A DNA stretch of 64,000 nucleotides from Serratia marcescens (GTDB lineage: Bacteria > Pseudomonadota > Gammaproteobacteria > Enterobacterales > Enterobacteriaceae). Shown here in pieces: positions 8,191 through 15,867 of the stretch. A program made the translations under genes and the position numbers. The DNA lies in NCBI RefSeq assembly GCF_006715005.1, contig NZ_VFMJ01000001.1, forward strand, positions 2,728,001 through 2,792,000, written 5' to 3'. Within the stretch, counting starts at the first letter, position 1. Every line of letters begins with the position of its first letter. Under the pieces are notes generated by a model. That model was not told where the DNA came from and searched no databases. It was given only the letters and a program-made list of their open reading frames with translations.

Positions 8191-8949
8191 CTATGACATA
8201 TTTTTATCATGCTTGGCTGAAATCTCATCAGAGATCTGATTCTTCTCATCAATCCAATTCTGAAAAACCTCATTTTTTTCATTAATAAAAGGGTGGTCTT
8301 TAGCTGATGCACAAAGCAGAAATGCAATAGCCTGCCCAACATCAACACATAGCATTAAGGCACTGTTTACCTCATGACTGTTTTCGCCATAAACGCCGAT
8401 ATGTGAAAAGGCGTGAAACTTATCATCCACCAAGCGTATGTTATGAAGATGGGGAGATATGGCTTTGATGTTTGGATGTGCACCATATTTAATAGACGAA
8501 TCGTATAGGTTTTTCAGGTAGTCAGACATATCTGGCGAGAGGTGCTTTAGTCTGTCAACCGTCGCTCTGATAGTAAACACCTTACGGCATTTGTCAGTTG
8601 CGGTTTTGGATTTATCTCTGTTAAACCAGATTTCACTCATCTTATCATCGGATGAAGTTAGATAGGCATAACACGCTGACTCCAGAGCAGTACGGGCTAC
8701 TGGAAATACTGCGACAAAATGACCAGATAGTGCCTGAAGAACTGCATTTGAAAGCATCATATATGAGTTCATCGCCAGCAGCATGGTTGCTGCGTTTGCG
8801 TCATATTCGCCGACGAAAATCTCTTGGTGAAAAATCCTGTCCATTTCAAGGGTAATTCCCATCAAGTCTGGCTCTTCTTTCGAATGATAAACATGATTTT
8901 CAAGGGTTGCTTTGAGATAGTTTGGAAGTGTATCGATTTCAATCTTCAT
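8191..8949 (-). CDS. Unknown protein in the P2 tin/old position
   Basis: The product has 252 residues, appears cytosolic and mostly helical, with no signal peptide or membrane segment that I can see. A segment FPVARTALESACYAYL followed by charged helices recalls large HEPN-like or DUF5677-like proteins often found near mobile elements, but I cannot name the family. It lies where P2 carries tin and old (between A and cos), an interval often occupied by phage-exclusion genes. It is transcribed alone, with no close partner, and is AT-rich compared with the phage genes. A defence role is inferred from place only. Confidence 0.65.
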   Translation of the reverse strand: MKIEIDTLPNYLKATLENHVYHSKEEPDLMGITLEMDRIFHQEIFVGEYDANAATMLLAMNSYMMLSNAVLQALSGHFVAVFPVARTALESACYAYLTSSDDKMSEIWFNRDKSKTATDKCRKVFTIRATVDRLKHLSPDMSDYLKNLYDSSIKYGAHPNIKAISPHLHNIRLVDDKFHAFSHIGVYGENSHEVNSALMLCVDVGQAIAFLLCASAKDHPFINEKNEVFQNWIDEKNQISDEISAKHDKNMS

Positions 8950-9024
8950 CGCATCATCCAGTATAGTTTTAATGTGGATAATTTTACCTTCAAAGTTATT
9001 ACGTGTAAATAATTATCCCTACAG

Positions 9025-9196
9025 GGCGCTGTTGAATAAATAGATTTATGCTACCAGCAAAGTTAGACAGATGATCTCAGCAGCGAGAAATTAATTAGTT
9101 AGGCTTCATGGGAAAAAAGCACATCTAATTTGTTAAGCATTTTCGACCAAAATCATCCTAACAAAACAGGATAATTTCCTATTATTCAACAAAGCC
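9025..9196. mobile_element. MITE-like remnant with IS903/IS5-type ends
   Basis: The 172-base element begins GGCGCTGTTGAATAAATA (9025-9042) and ends TATTATTCAACAAAGCC (9180-9196). The ends are near-inverted copies of each other and resemble the IS903-group terminal repeat GGCTTTGTTGAATAAATC. There is no transposase ORF inside. The flanking nine bases do not match, so no target duplication is visible. It fills most of the non-coding gap 8950-9282; the rest of that gap shows nothing I can name. Confidence 0.5.
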
Positions 9197-9282
9197 AAAG
9201 TCCGCTTCTGGCACAGAGCTGCCCTATTAGGTTAAGCTCTGTACTGTGACAATATCAGATTAAGTCTGAGTCAATACAATTT

Positions 9283-9513
9283 TTAACCCAGATAAAGGTA
9301 TGTATTGTGCTGATAACGCCCCTCGTCAATCAGCCTGAACACGTGGCCGGACTGGTGCTTGATGTAGTAATTCGCCTCTTCAGGCGTTAGGTGTGTGCCG
9401 AGCCGGTTTGCGGCGTGAATGAAATCAACGGTCTTTATGCGGCGGCCCTTGCCGTTCTCGTTGAAGTTAAGCGCCTCCATAAACGCCCCGGCTAAGTTTA
9501 AATCTCGTCTCAT
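9283..9513 (-). CDS. Small conserved phage early-region protein
   Basis: The product has 76 residues (MRRDLNLAGAFMEALNF...), basic at the N-terminus, with no recognised domain. It lies 14 bases after the preceding small gene and downstream of gene A, the place where P2-like phages carry short early ORFs such as orf91. It is probably a surviving phage gene rather than cargo. Function unknown. Confidence 0.6.
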   Translation of the reverse strand: MRRDLNLAGAFMEALNFNENGKGRRIKTVDFIHAANRLGTHLTPEEANYYIKHQSGHVFRLIDEGRYQHNTYLYLG

Positions 9514-9527
9514 ACGTCACCTATGGA

Positions 9528-9719
9528 TTAAGAGATCGTGGCAAGCTGCCTGATCACTTCTGCTTTTTCAGGGGCTATGCTGGTTTTCATCTCCCCCGCC
9601 AGTTCTGAAATCCATATCAGTGCAATGTCTTTGTCTTTCGCTTGGCTCTCATAACAAACCCCCAGACGGGCGATGAGTTCAATTCTTTCTAAAACAACTA
9701 CTTCATCCACTGCTTGCAC
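9528..9719 (-). CDS. Small phage early-region protein downstream of gene A
   Basis: I choose the GTG at 9719 as start because GGAGG stands six bases upstream on the minus strand. This gives 63 residues (VQAVDEVVVLERIELIARLG...). The longer frame to 9809 would run into the end of gene A and has no ribosome site. The protein is helical and acidic. It is probably the counterpart of one of the short P2 ORFs after gene A. Function unknown. Confidence 0.6.
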   Translation of the reverse strand: MQAVDEVVVLERIELIARLGVCYESQAKDKDIALIWISELAGEMKTSIAPEKAEVIRQLATIS

Positions 9720-9790
9720 CCTTTCCCTCCGATGCTTAATTACTGTATACACATACAGTGTATGCCTATCAGATTTAATTGCGCAAGAAA

Positions 9791-10822
9791 TTATTGGAAG
9801 CCCGCCCAATCGCTAACCGCCGGATAGTGCATTGAAATATCACCAAATTTGACTTTAGCGCCGCACGCCAGTGCCTCAAGTTCCCAGCGCGTCGGCTCGA
9901 TGCCGTGTAGTGCCAGCTCTGAGTAAATTTTGGATACGCGATCGCGCTCGGCAGTGGTCAATCTGGCCGATGCAGCAGGCTCTATACGCTTATATGGGTC
10001 AATTCCTCTTTGCTGCCTGTTTATCTGTGGGGCATTTGCCCGTAAACGCGTCATAACAGACCGTGCAACGGTCATGTCATCCCAGTCAATCTGGGTTTCC
10101 GGTGCATGTTCCATCACTGCCACGGCCTCTACAGGCCCCCCATCCTGCGCATTTTTGGCGACACCGCTGCCGACCAACCCACAGTTATTGACAGGACTCC
10201 GAGGCGCGCCGGAGACGCTTTTCAAAGTCAAAGGCTCAACGGCAACGGCTTTAGCGACGATGCGCCATTGCGTGGTGCGGGTTTCATAAACGCGATCGGC
10301 GCCGATGTGCGGGGCAAAAATCCCCGCGATTTTCTGCACTTCTTCGTCATAGGCGTTGCGCTCGTCGGCAACCCGGCGGGCTACACGCACAGTCTGATCG
10401 TCACGGGCAACGTTAGGGCCGCCCTGGGCCAGAATGTAAGTGGCAAAGTCACCGGCATCAGCAGCAGCGCGCACCGCCTCAACGGTTTCGTCAAACTCAT
10501 CGGCCAGACTGACAGAGCGGATCTTGCGGCACTCACGCCATGCGCCGCGCGACGGCAGGCCGATAAAGTGGAATTGAGGGATACGCCACGTTGACGCCCA
10601 CGCGGTGACGGCGGCGGCTGTATCAGTCAACAGCTCACCGGTTTCATGATCGCGCTCGCCGTCCAGCGCATAGCCATCGATGTTTTTTGCAATGTATTTG
10701 GCGATATAGCCCGCCGCACCACCTTTGTTCAGATGCTTGCAGTCAAACCGGTTTTTGGCGGCGCCACTGTTCAAAGAGGCGGCACCAAAACCGGTTGTTA
10801 ACAGTACCACTCTCGTCACCAC
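9791..10822 (-). pseudogene. A: Replication endonuclease gpA of a P2-like phage, 5'-truncated
   Basis: P2 gpA nicks the phage origin and starts rolling-circle replication; it has about 760 residues. Here only the C-terminal part remains. Recognisable sequence starts near NSGAAKNRFDCKHLN (about 10771) and continues AAGYIAKYIAKNIDGYALDG, a signature of the family. The two catalytic tyrosines and the N-terminal half are missing. The first 17 codons of the open frame (MVTRVVLL...) are not phage-like, so the break point is near 10771. The repressor, integrase, cox and B genes that should follow to the right are gone. The gene should be non-functional. Confidence 0.82.
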
Positions 10823-10932
10823 CGGCTGGGTGCTCTTTGGTGGCTCATCCTATCATCTTCCTGTATGCCATCACGTCATGGTAGTGCACTGGGGGAAGTG
10901 CCAGCATTGTCCCCCATGAGAGTCGAGGCGAA

Positions 10933-11676
10933 CTAATCCACCTGTTTTATTTTTTCTTTAATTTTAATTAGCTTTTTTATATACGCATTGCTCTTATCCC
11001 CTTTGGCTATTTCCGCAGAAATCAGCGAGAGGAAGCTGTCATTAAAGTCATCTTTGGCTAATGGATTAGCGCCATGAGCCAAAAGAACCTCAATGTGTTC
11101 TGGGCAACTGTTATACAGGGCATTAATTAATGGCATTCGGTTCATAGCACCTTTGATATCAACATCAACTTGGTATGCAATTAACATCTTTAATGTTTCT
11201 GTGTTCGCCGCATCAAAACTTTCAAATATAATGGGTTGATTATGAACCTTATCTCTGGCATTTGGAGAAAGGCCACCTTCCAGCATGGCCTGTATCCAGA
11301 CGCCTTTGTCCGCCTTCATAACAAATTCAGCGGGGCTACCTGGCGTGTTAGGTTGAGGTTGTAATGGATCTGCCCCCGCCTTGACTAAATCTGTAATGAT
11401 ATTGAGCCGCTCTGGCGTGTTCTTGTCAAAGATGGCGTTGTTTATCGCCCAGAATAGCAACGTCATCTCCGCCTTGGCCGGCCGATTTAACGTTTCTATG
11501 CTTACCGTCGATAAAACTTTATCCAGCTTTTGCCTGTCACCCTCGTAAATGATGGTGGCGATGTCCAGCTGCTTCCCTTCAAAGTAATCTTGTGGTTGTA
11601 GATCCCTACCTTGTTCGCATCCCTGCATCATGAGCATCGACAGCAACATGATAATGATAAGAGCGCTGTGCCTCAT
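10933..11676 (-). CDS. Ankyrin-repeat lipoprotein 1, putative immunity protein
   Basis: The 247-residue protein has a lipoprotein signal peptide (hydrophobic stretch ending MMQGC; Glu after the Cys, so outer-membrane sorting is expected). After it come divergent ankyrin repeats, for example TETLKMLIAYQVDVDIKGA and HIEVLLAHGANPLAKDD. It is the last gene of the operon lipase - ank3 - ank2 - ank1. Its first 140 residues are nearly identical to those of the two paralogues, and its C-terminal half is close to that of ank3 but not of ank2. Periplasmic lipoproteins next to a lipase effector are usual immunity proteins; here this is inferred from context. Confidence 0.75.
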   Translation of the reverse strand: MRHSALIIIMLLSMLMMQGCEQGRDLQPQDYFEGKQLDIATIIYEGDRQKLDKVLSTVSIETLNRPAKAEMTLLFWAINNAIFDKNTPERLNIITDLVKAGADPLQPQPNTPGSPAEFVMKADKGVWIQAMLEGGLSPNARDKVHNQPIIFESFDAANTETLKMLIAYQVDVDIKGAMNRMPLINALYNSCPEHIEVLLAHGANPLAKDDFNDSFLSLISAEIAKGDKSNAYIKKLIKIKEKIKQVD

Positions 11677-11765
11677 GCCATCTCCATTTTTAACATAACC
11701 ACGGCCCCACTTTGCTTTATTACCGTATCAGTATCCCTCTACCCCCTTGGGATACTGAGAACGGC

Positions 11766-12539
11766 CTATTGACTGACAGGAGCAGGCGGCCATTTCCCAC
11801 CACGCTTAATTAGCTCGTCTTTGATGCGCTCAAGAGACTCTTTCGCCTCACTGCCGTCCGGACTCCTATTAATCAGCCGTTGTAGTTGATTACCCATCGT
11901 CCAACCCGAGTTGCCTCTTATATCGCTATCGGCGCCTTTTTCTAATAAAAGAATGACGTGGTCATAGGAGTGATAGTCTAAAGCATCGATGAGCAGCGTA
12001 TCACCCAGTGAATTTCTTATATTTATATCAGCACCATGCTCCAACATGACCTCTAATGTTTCTGTATTTTTTGCAAAGATGCTATTAAATATAATGGGTT
12101 GATTATGAACCTTATCCCTGGCATTTGGAGAAAGTCCGCCCTCTAACATAGCCTGTATCCAGATGCCTTTATCCGCTTTCATAACAAATTCAGCGGGGCT
12201 GCCTGGTGCGTTAGGCTGAGGTTGTAATGGCTCAGCCCCCGCCTTGACTAAATCTGTAATGATCTTGAGCCGCTCTGGCGTGTTCTTGTCAAAGATGGCG
12301 TTGTTTATCGTCCAGAATAGCAACGTCATCTCCGCCTTGGCCGGCCGATTTAACGTTTCTTTGCTTACCGTCGATAAAACTTTATCCAGCTTTTGCCTGT
12401 CACCCTCGTAAATGATGGTGGCGATGTCCAGCTGCTTCCCTTCAAAGTAATCTTGTGGTTGTAGATCCCTACCTTGTTCGCATCCCTGCATCACACATAT
12501 AGACAGCATCACGGTGATAATGAGAATAATGTGCTTCAT
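11766..12539 (-). CDS. Ankyrin-repeat lipoprotein 2, putative immunity protein
   Basis: The 257-residue protein has the same lipobox (VMQGC) and almost the same N-terminal 150 residues as the other two copies. The C-terminal part differs: TETLEVMLEHGADINIRNSLG, DHVILLLEKGADSDIRGNSG and then a charged tail ending GGKWPPAPVSQ. It therefore carries a distinct set of ankyrin repeats. It starts 56 bases after ank3. The mix of a shared front half and a private back half suggests recombination between copies and specificity for a different effector variant. Function is inferred from context. Confidence 0.75.
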   Translation of the reverse strand: MKHIILIITVMLSICVMQGCEQGRDLQPQDYFEGKQLDIATIIYEGDRQKLDKVLSTVSKETLNRPAKAEMTLLFWTINNAIFDKNTPERLKIITDLVKAGAEPLQPQPNAPGSPAEFVMKADKGIWIQAMLEGGLSPNARDKVHNQPIIFNSIFAKNTETLEVMLEHGADINIRNSLGDTLLIDALDYHSYDHVILLLEKGADSDIRGNSGWTMGNQLQRLINRSPDGSEAKESLERIKDELIKRGGKWPPAPVSQ

Positions 12540-12595
12540 GCAATACCCATCCCATCCACGTCAAACGCCAATTATTTCAACCACCTGAGAGCCAA

Positions 12596-13339
12596 CTAAT
12601 TCATAATGTTTATTTTCTCTTTAATTTTAATTAATTTCTTTATATAAGAATTATTTTTGTCTCCCTTGGCTATTTCCGCAGAAATCAAAGAAAGGAAGCT
12701 GTCATTAAAATCATCTTTGGCTAATGGGTTAGCGCCATGAGCCAAAAGAACCTCAATGTGTTCTGGGCAACTATTATACAACGCATTAATTAATGGCGTT
12801 CTGTTCATAGCACCTTTGATATTAACATCAACTTTGTAATCTATTAGAGTACTCAGCGTCTCTGTATTAACCGCTTGAAAGCTCTTGAAAATTATTGGTT
12901 GATTGTTTATTTCATCCCTTGCATTAGGCGATAGTCCGCCTTCAAGCATAGCCTGTATCCAGACGCCTTTATCCGCTTTCATAACATATTCAGCCGGGCT
13001 ACTTCGCCCTTCCGGTCTTGGCTGCAGTGGATCTGCCCCCGCCTTGACCAAATCCGTAATGATCTTGAGCCGCTCTGGCGTATTCTTATCAAAGATGGCG
13101 TTGTTTATCGCCCAGAATAGCAACGTCATCTCCGCCTTGGCCGGTCGATTTAACGTTTCTTTGCTTACCGTCGGTAAAACCTTATCCAGCTTTTGCCTGT
13201 CACCCTCGTAGATGATGTTGGCGATGTCCAGCTGCGTCCCTTCAAAATAATCCTGTGGTTGTAAATCCATACCTTGTTTGCACCCCTGCATGATGAGCGT
13301 AGACACTACCATCGTGATAATGAGTATGATTTTTTTCAT
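12596..13339 (-). CDS. Ankyrin-repeat lipoprotein 3, putative cognate immunity protein
   Basis: The 247-residue protein is the first paralogue after the lipase gene. Its ATG overlaps the lipase stop (ATGA), so the two are translationally coupled, which fits a toxin-immunity pair. It has a lipoprotein signal (LIMQGCK), then ankyrin repeats (TETLSTLIDYKVDVNIKGA, HIEVLLAHGANPLAKDD). It is most like ank1. Because of the coupling it is the best candidate for the cognate immunity protein. The inference rests on gene order. Confidence 0.78.
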   Translation of the reverse strand: MKKIILIITMVVSTLIMQGCKQGMDLQPQDYFEGTQLDIANIIYEGDRQKLDKVLPTVSKETLNRPAKAEMTLLFWAINNAIFDKNTPERLKIITDLVKAGADPLQPRPEGRSSPAEYVMKADKGVWIQAMLEGGLSPNARDEINNQPIIFKSFQAVNTETLSTLIDYKVDVNIKGAMNRTPLINALYNSCPEHIEVLLAHGANPLAKDDFNDSFLSLISAEIAKGDKNNSYIKKLIKIKEKINIMN

Positions 13340-14811
13340 ATTCTTCCCTTGATTGTGGCAATGTCATCGTCTTTTTCATTTTCAATGCATTGTATCGCCT
13401 GGTCTATACCGTGCTTATCCAGCAGTGAACCTGTTCCACCAGGAAGCGTGTGTTTTACTCCCACGGCGTCAGGCGCCAACATGGACAGCCGTTCTTTCGC
13501 CATCACCGCCGGGGGATAAAATTTAAGGTCTTTGGCATCCTCCCACAAATCAACCTCCTGCAACTTGGTCAACAGTTCCCCTTTTACGCGATACGCCTGA
13601 ATATTATCGGTACTGCCTATAATCGAACCGCCGTATTTTTTTACGGTTCCCGCATTCAGGCCTGCAGCATTAAACGTCCAAGCCGGTTTGCCACTGGCCA
13701 TGGAGGCCGCAGACGCCATGCCACCGCCCAGCGAATGGCCAGATATCCCAGCACCGCCTTTAATTGCTTTACCTATATTGACCGCTTTTTTGTAGTATTC
13801 CGAATTAAACCCCAACCCTTGAGCGCCATTATTTGACCAGTCACTCAGGTTTTTAATGCCTGACAAATCACCGTTCAGTAACGCTTTCTGGGCAGCCTTG
13901 CTTATTCCCTCCGGGAACTGAGGCGCACGCGATCCGCGGAACACCACCGTCGGATTCATCGCTTTACCAAAGACGTTTTCATCTGGCTGATAAACCCGAG
14001 CCAGAAAGCCCGGTGTATCCTCATCGTCATAGAGCATATCTTTGCTTAAACCGAGTTTACCCAGCGCACCATCATTGTTACTGATGTCCTTCCAGCCCTC
14101 AGGGATGTCTATCGTGTCCTTGAGCGGGTTAGTGGTTTTGTAAACATTCTCAGCCAGCTTCGCTTTTTCGACCGCGACGTTGTTCTCCGCCAGGCGCTGT
14201 GCCGCCATGCGCGCATCCGGGTAAATGCTGCGGTTGCCTCGTCCTATCAGGTACTGGCGTTCTTGCCAGCGTTCTGCCTTGGTCAGCGGACGGATGGCCT
14301 GCACCGTGGCGGCAACGGTTGCTACTGCGGTAGCAATGGCTTGCTGCAGAGGGGGATTCCGGGTCGTATTCTGCCTCACCGGCAGCACCGTCGGTTTTGC
14401 CCGGTGACCATAGCGGCTGACCATTTCTTCATAGCGGGCTATCACGCGCCCGGTAGGATAAAAGGCGGGAAGAGAGCTGCCGGGATAGCGCTGCAATCGG
14501 CCTTCCGCATCGACGTAAAAAGCGTATTTTGTCGGCGTCCAGGCGCCCATTCCCTTATCAATCGCCAGCAAGCCGCCCCGGTTGATCTCATCGAGCACGC
14601 TGCGCTTCATAGCCACGTCCTCACGATAACCGGTGACGCCAATCCCGGATTGAGCATTGCGGGTAATCGGATACCGGCTGCTTATCGATATGCCGGCTGC
14701 GCCGCCGAACAGATAATGCCGTTCCAGCTCATACCGCGCTGCTGTTGGGTTAAGTATCCTGGAAAAGCTTTCCGGCGCCGTGTGTTCAGAGGAGAAATGA
14801 ATCAGTTTCAT
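13336..14811 (-). CDS. Class 3-like lipase/phospholipase, putative type VI secretion effector
   Basis: The 491-residue protein (start at ATG 14811, MKLIHFSSEH) has an N-terminal domain of about 160 residues that I do not recognise, a hydrophobic alanine/valine segment near 165-185, and a C-terminal alpha/beta-hydrolase domain. The nucleophile elbow is GISGHSLGGG with Ser about 360. A probable catalytic His is in LLDKHGIDQAI at about 467, with an acidic residue in between. The VVFRGS strand before the elbow is also typical of class 3 lipases. There is no Sec signal, while the downstream genes are lipoproteins, which suggests a toxin delivered into rival cells. No vgrG, hcp or PAAR gene lies nearby. 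Serratia is known to secrete a lipase-type effector by its type VI system; whether this is that protein I cannot tell. Confidence 0.75.
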   Translation of the reverse strand: MKLIHFSSEHTAPESFSRILNPTAARYELERHYLFGGAAGISISSRYPITRNAQSGIGVTGYREDVAMKRSVLDEINRGGLLAIDKGMGAWTPTKYAFYVDAEGRLQRYPGSSLPAFYPTGRVIARYEEMVSRYGHRAKPTVLPVRQNTTRNPPLQQAIATAVATVAATVQAIRPLTKAERWQERQYLIGRGNRSIYPDARMAAQRLAENNVAVEKAKLAENVYKTTNPLKDTIDIPEGWKDISNNDGALGKLGLSKDMLYDDEDTPGFLARVYQPDENVFGKAMNPTVVFRGSRAPQFPEGISKAAQKALLNGDLSGIKNLSDWSNNGAQGLGFNSEYYKKAVNIGKAIKGGAGISGHSLGGGMASAASMASGKPAWTFNAAGLNAGTVKKYGGSIIGSTDNIQAYRVKGELLTKLQEVDLWEDAKDLKFYPPAVMAKERLSMLAPDAVGVKHTLPGGTGSLLDKHGIDQAIQCIENEKDDDIATIKGRI

Positions 14812-14927
14812 GCGGTGCCTGCCCACTCGTAAGGTTCCGTGGTCGGCACAGGCGCACCATCATCAAGCAACTCGCATGGTGTGCGGCTGTTACGGGTCTC
14901 GTCGAGCGTTAGCGAACGATAACGCAT
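14808..14927 (-). CDS. 39-residue ORF coupled to the lipase gene
   Basis: On the minus strand AAGGA stands seven bases before ATG 14927, and the frame runs 39 codons (MRYRSLTLDETRNSRTPCEL...) to a TGA that overlaps the lipase ATG (ATGA). The ribosome site is better than that of the lipase itself, so translation of the lipase probably depends on it. The peptide is hydrophilic with one cysteine. It could be an adaptor or loading fragment, the tail of a lost effector-delivery gene, or only a coupling leader. I do not recognise it. Confidence 0.5.
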   Translation of the reverse strand: MRYRSLTLDETRNSRTPCELLDDGAPVPTTEPYEWAGTA

Positions 14928-15214
14928 TGGATATCCTTATCTTCTGTGTCACGCCTAAATAGGGTATGGGCAAAATTATCACAATTCAGTAAAGATTTCT
15001 TTGCTCTATTTCTATACGCGCGCATCCTCTCCCATCCATGCAGCTGCGTGCTTCCTGTGCCCATGTGAAGAGCGTATTTCGTTGCCATGTTGCGGCTAAA
15101 AGCCACGTCCGAAAGCAATCAGTCGAGTGTCAAAGATGCGGGAATGATAAGGAGACAGGAAGGAGAAAGGCTCCGCCAACCTGGAATGGCCAGCGGAGCG
15201 GCGTCAGGCAGCGG

Positions 15215-15727
15215 TTACTTCTGTTCAGCCTGGCTTACGGTGTCTTCGGCTTTCCAGATGCGGTATTTCACTTCCGCGTCTTTCGGCGCATACACCACGA
15301 TCGGCAGGCGGCTGTTGTAGCGCTGCATCGCAGCATCACCCAGGTTGGCGGCGATGAATTGCTTGGTCTTGGTGTTGTCCGGGCAGCCCATCAGCGTGGA
15401 GGCCGGATCGGACAGCTTCTCCAACACCAGATAGTCATAGCCCCAGCCGGAAAGGGTTTTGGTCTCCAGCGTGCCGCCAATCATGTGGCGGTTGCAGTCC
15501 ACTTCCAGCGTCTTGCCGATCAGCAGCTCCACCTTGTAGTTCTCTTCGTGCTCTTGCTTCGGCAGGTAGATCACCTGGCGGTTCATGCCCTTCTCGGCTT
15601 TCGGGTAAGGCGCGATCTTTTCCAGCGGCTGCTTGCTGATATCCGCGTCATCGCCAGAGGTCGCCGCCATTGCGCCGGCGGAAACGGCCATCAGCAGGCC
15701 AGAAAATACAACGGATGCCTTGTTCAT
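15215..15727 (-). CDS. eco: Ecotin, periplasmic serine protease inhibitor
   Basis: Ecotin dimers inhibit trypsin-fold proteases such as elastase and protect the cell from host enzymes. The protein has 170 residues, a signal peptide ([21 protein letters not shown]) and the conserved body, for example [16 protein letters not shown] and [20 protein letters not shown]. The two cysteines of the reactive-loop disulfide are present. The reactive loop reads STLMGCP where E. coli has STMMACP, so the P1 residue is Leu instead of Met. It is the first backbone gene after the lipase island and stands alone. Confidence 0.95.
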   Translation of the reverse strand: MNKASVVFSGLLMAVSAGAMAATSGDDADISKQPLEKIAPYPKAEKGMNRQVIYLPKQEHEENYKVELLIGKTLEVDCNRHMIGGTLETKTLSGWGYDYLVLEKLSDPASTLMGCPDNTKTKQFIAANLGDAAMQRYNSRLPIVVYAPKDAEVKYRIWKAEDTVSQAEQK

Positions 15728-15867
15728 GTTTTATCCCTACACGTTGTCAAATAATCCGCCTATAAACTAATACACTACAGCCAAGCTCGCCACAGGTTTA
15801 ATCTTCTTTACAATAGGCGATGAATAGTGACAATCGCCTAATATTATCAATTATCCGGAGCAATAGC

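Noticed and set aside
10725-10919. Plus-strand frame of 64 codons ending in a Cys/His-rich tail, considered as a PAAR or zinc-ribbon fragment
   Set aside because: No start signal and no real match to PAAR repeats; most of it is antisense to the gpA remnant.
14909-15118. Minus-strand frame of 69 codons upstream of the lipase locus
   Set aside because: No ribosome site, no family features, and it overlaps the better supported 39-codon ORF; the 14928-15214 gap is more likely promoter sequence.
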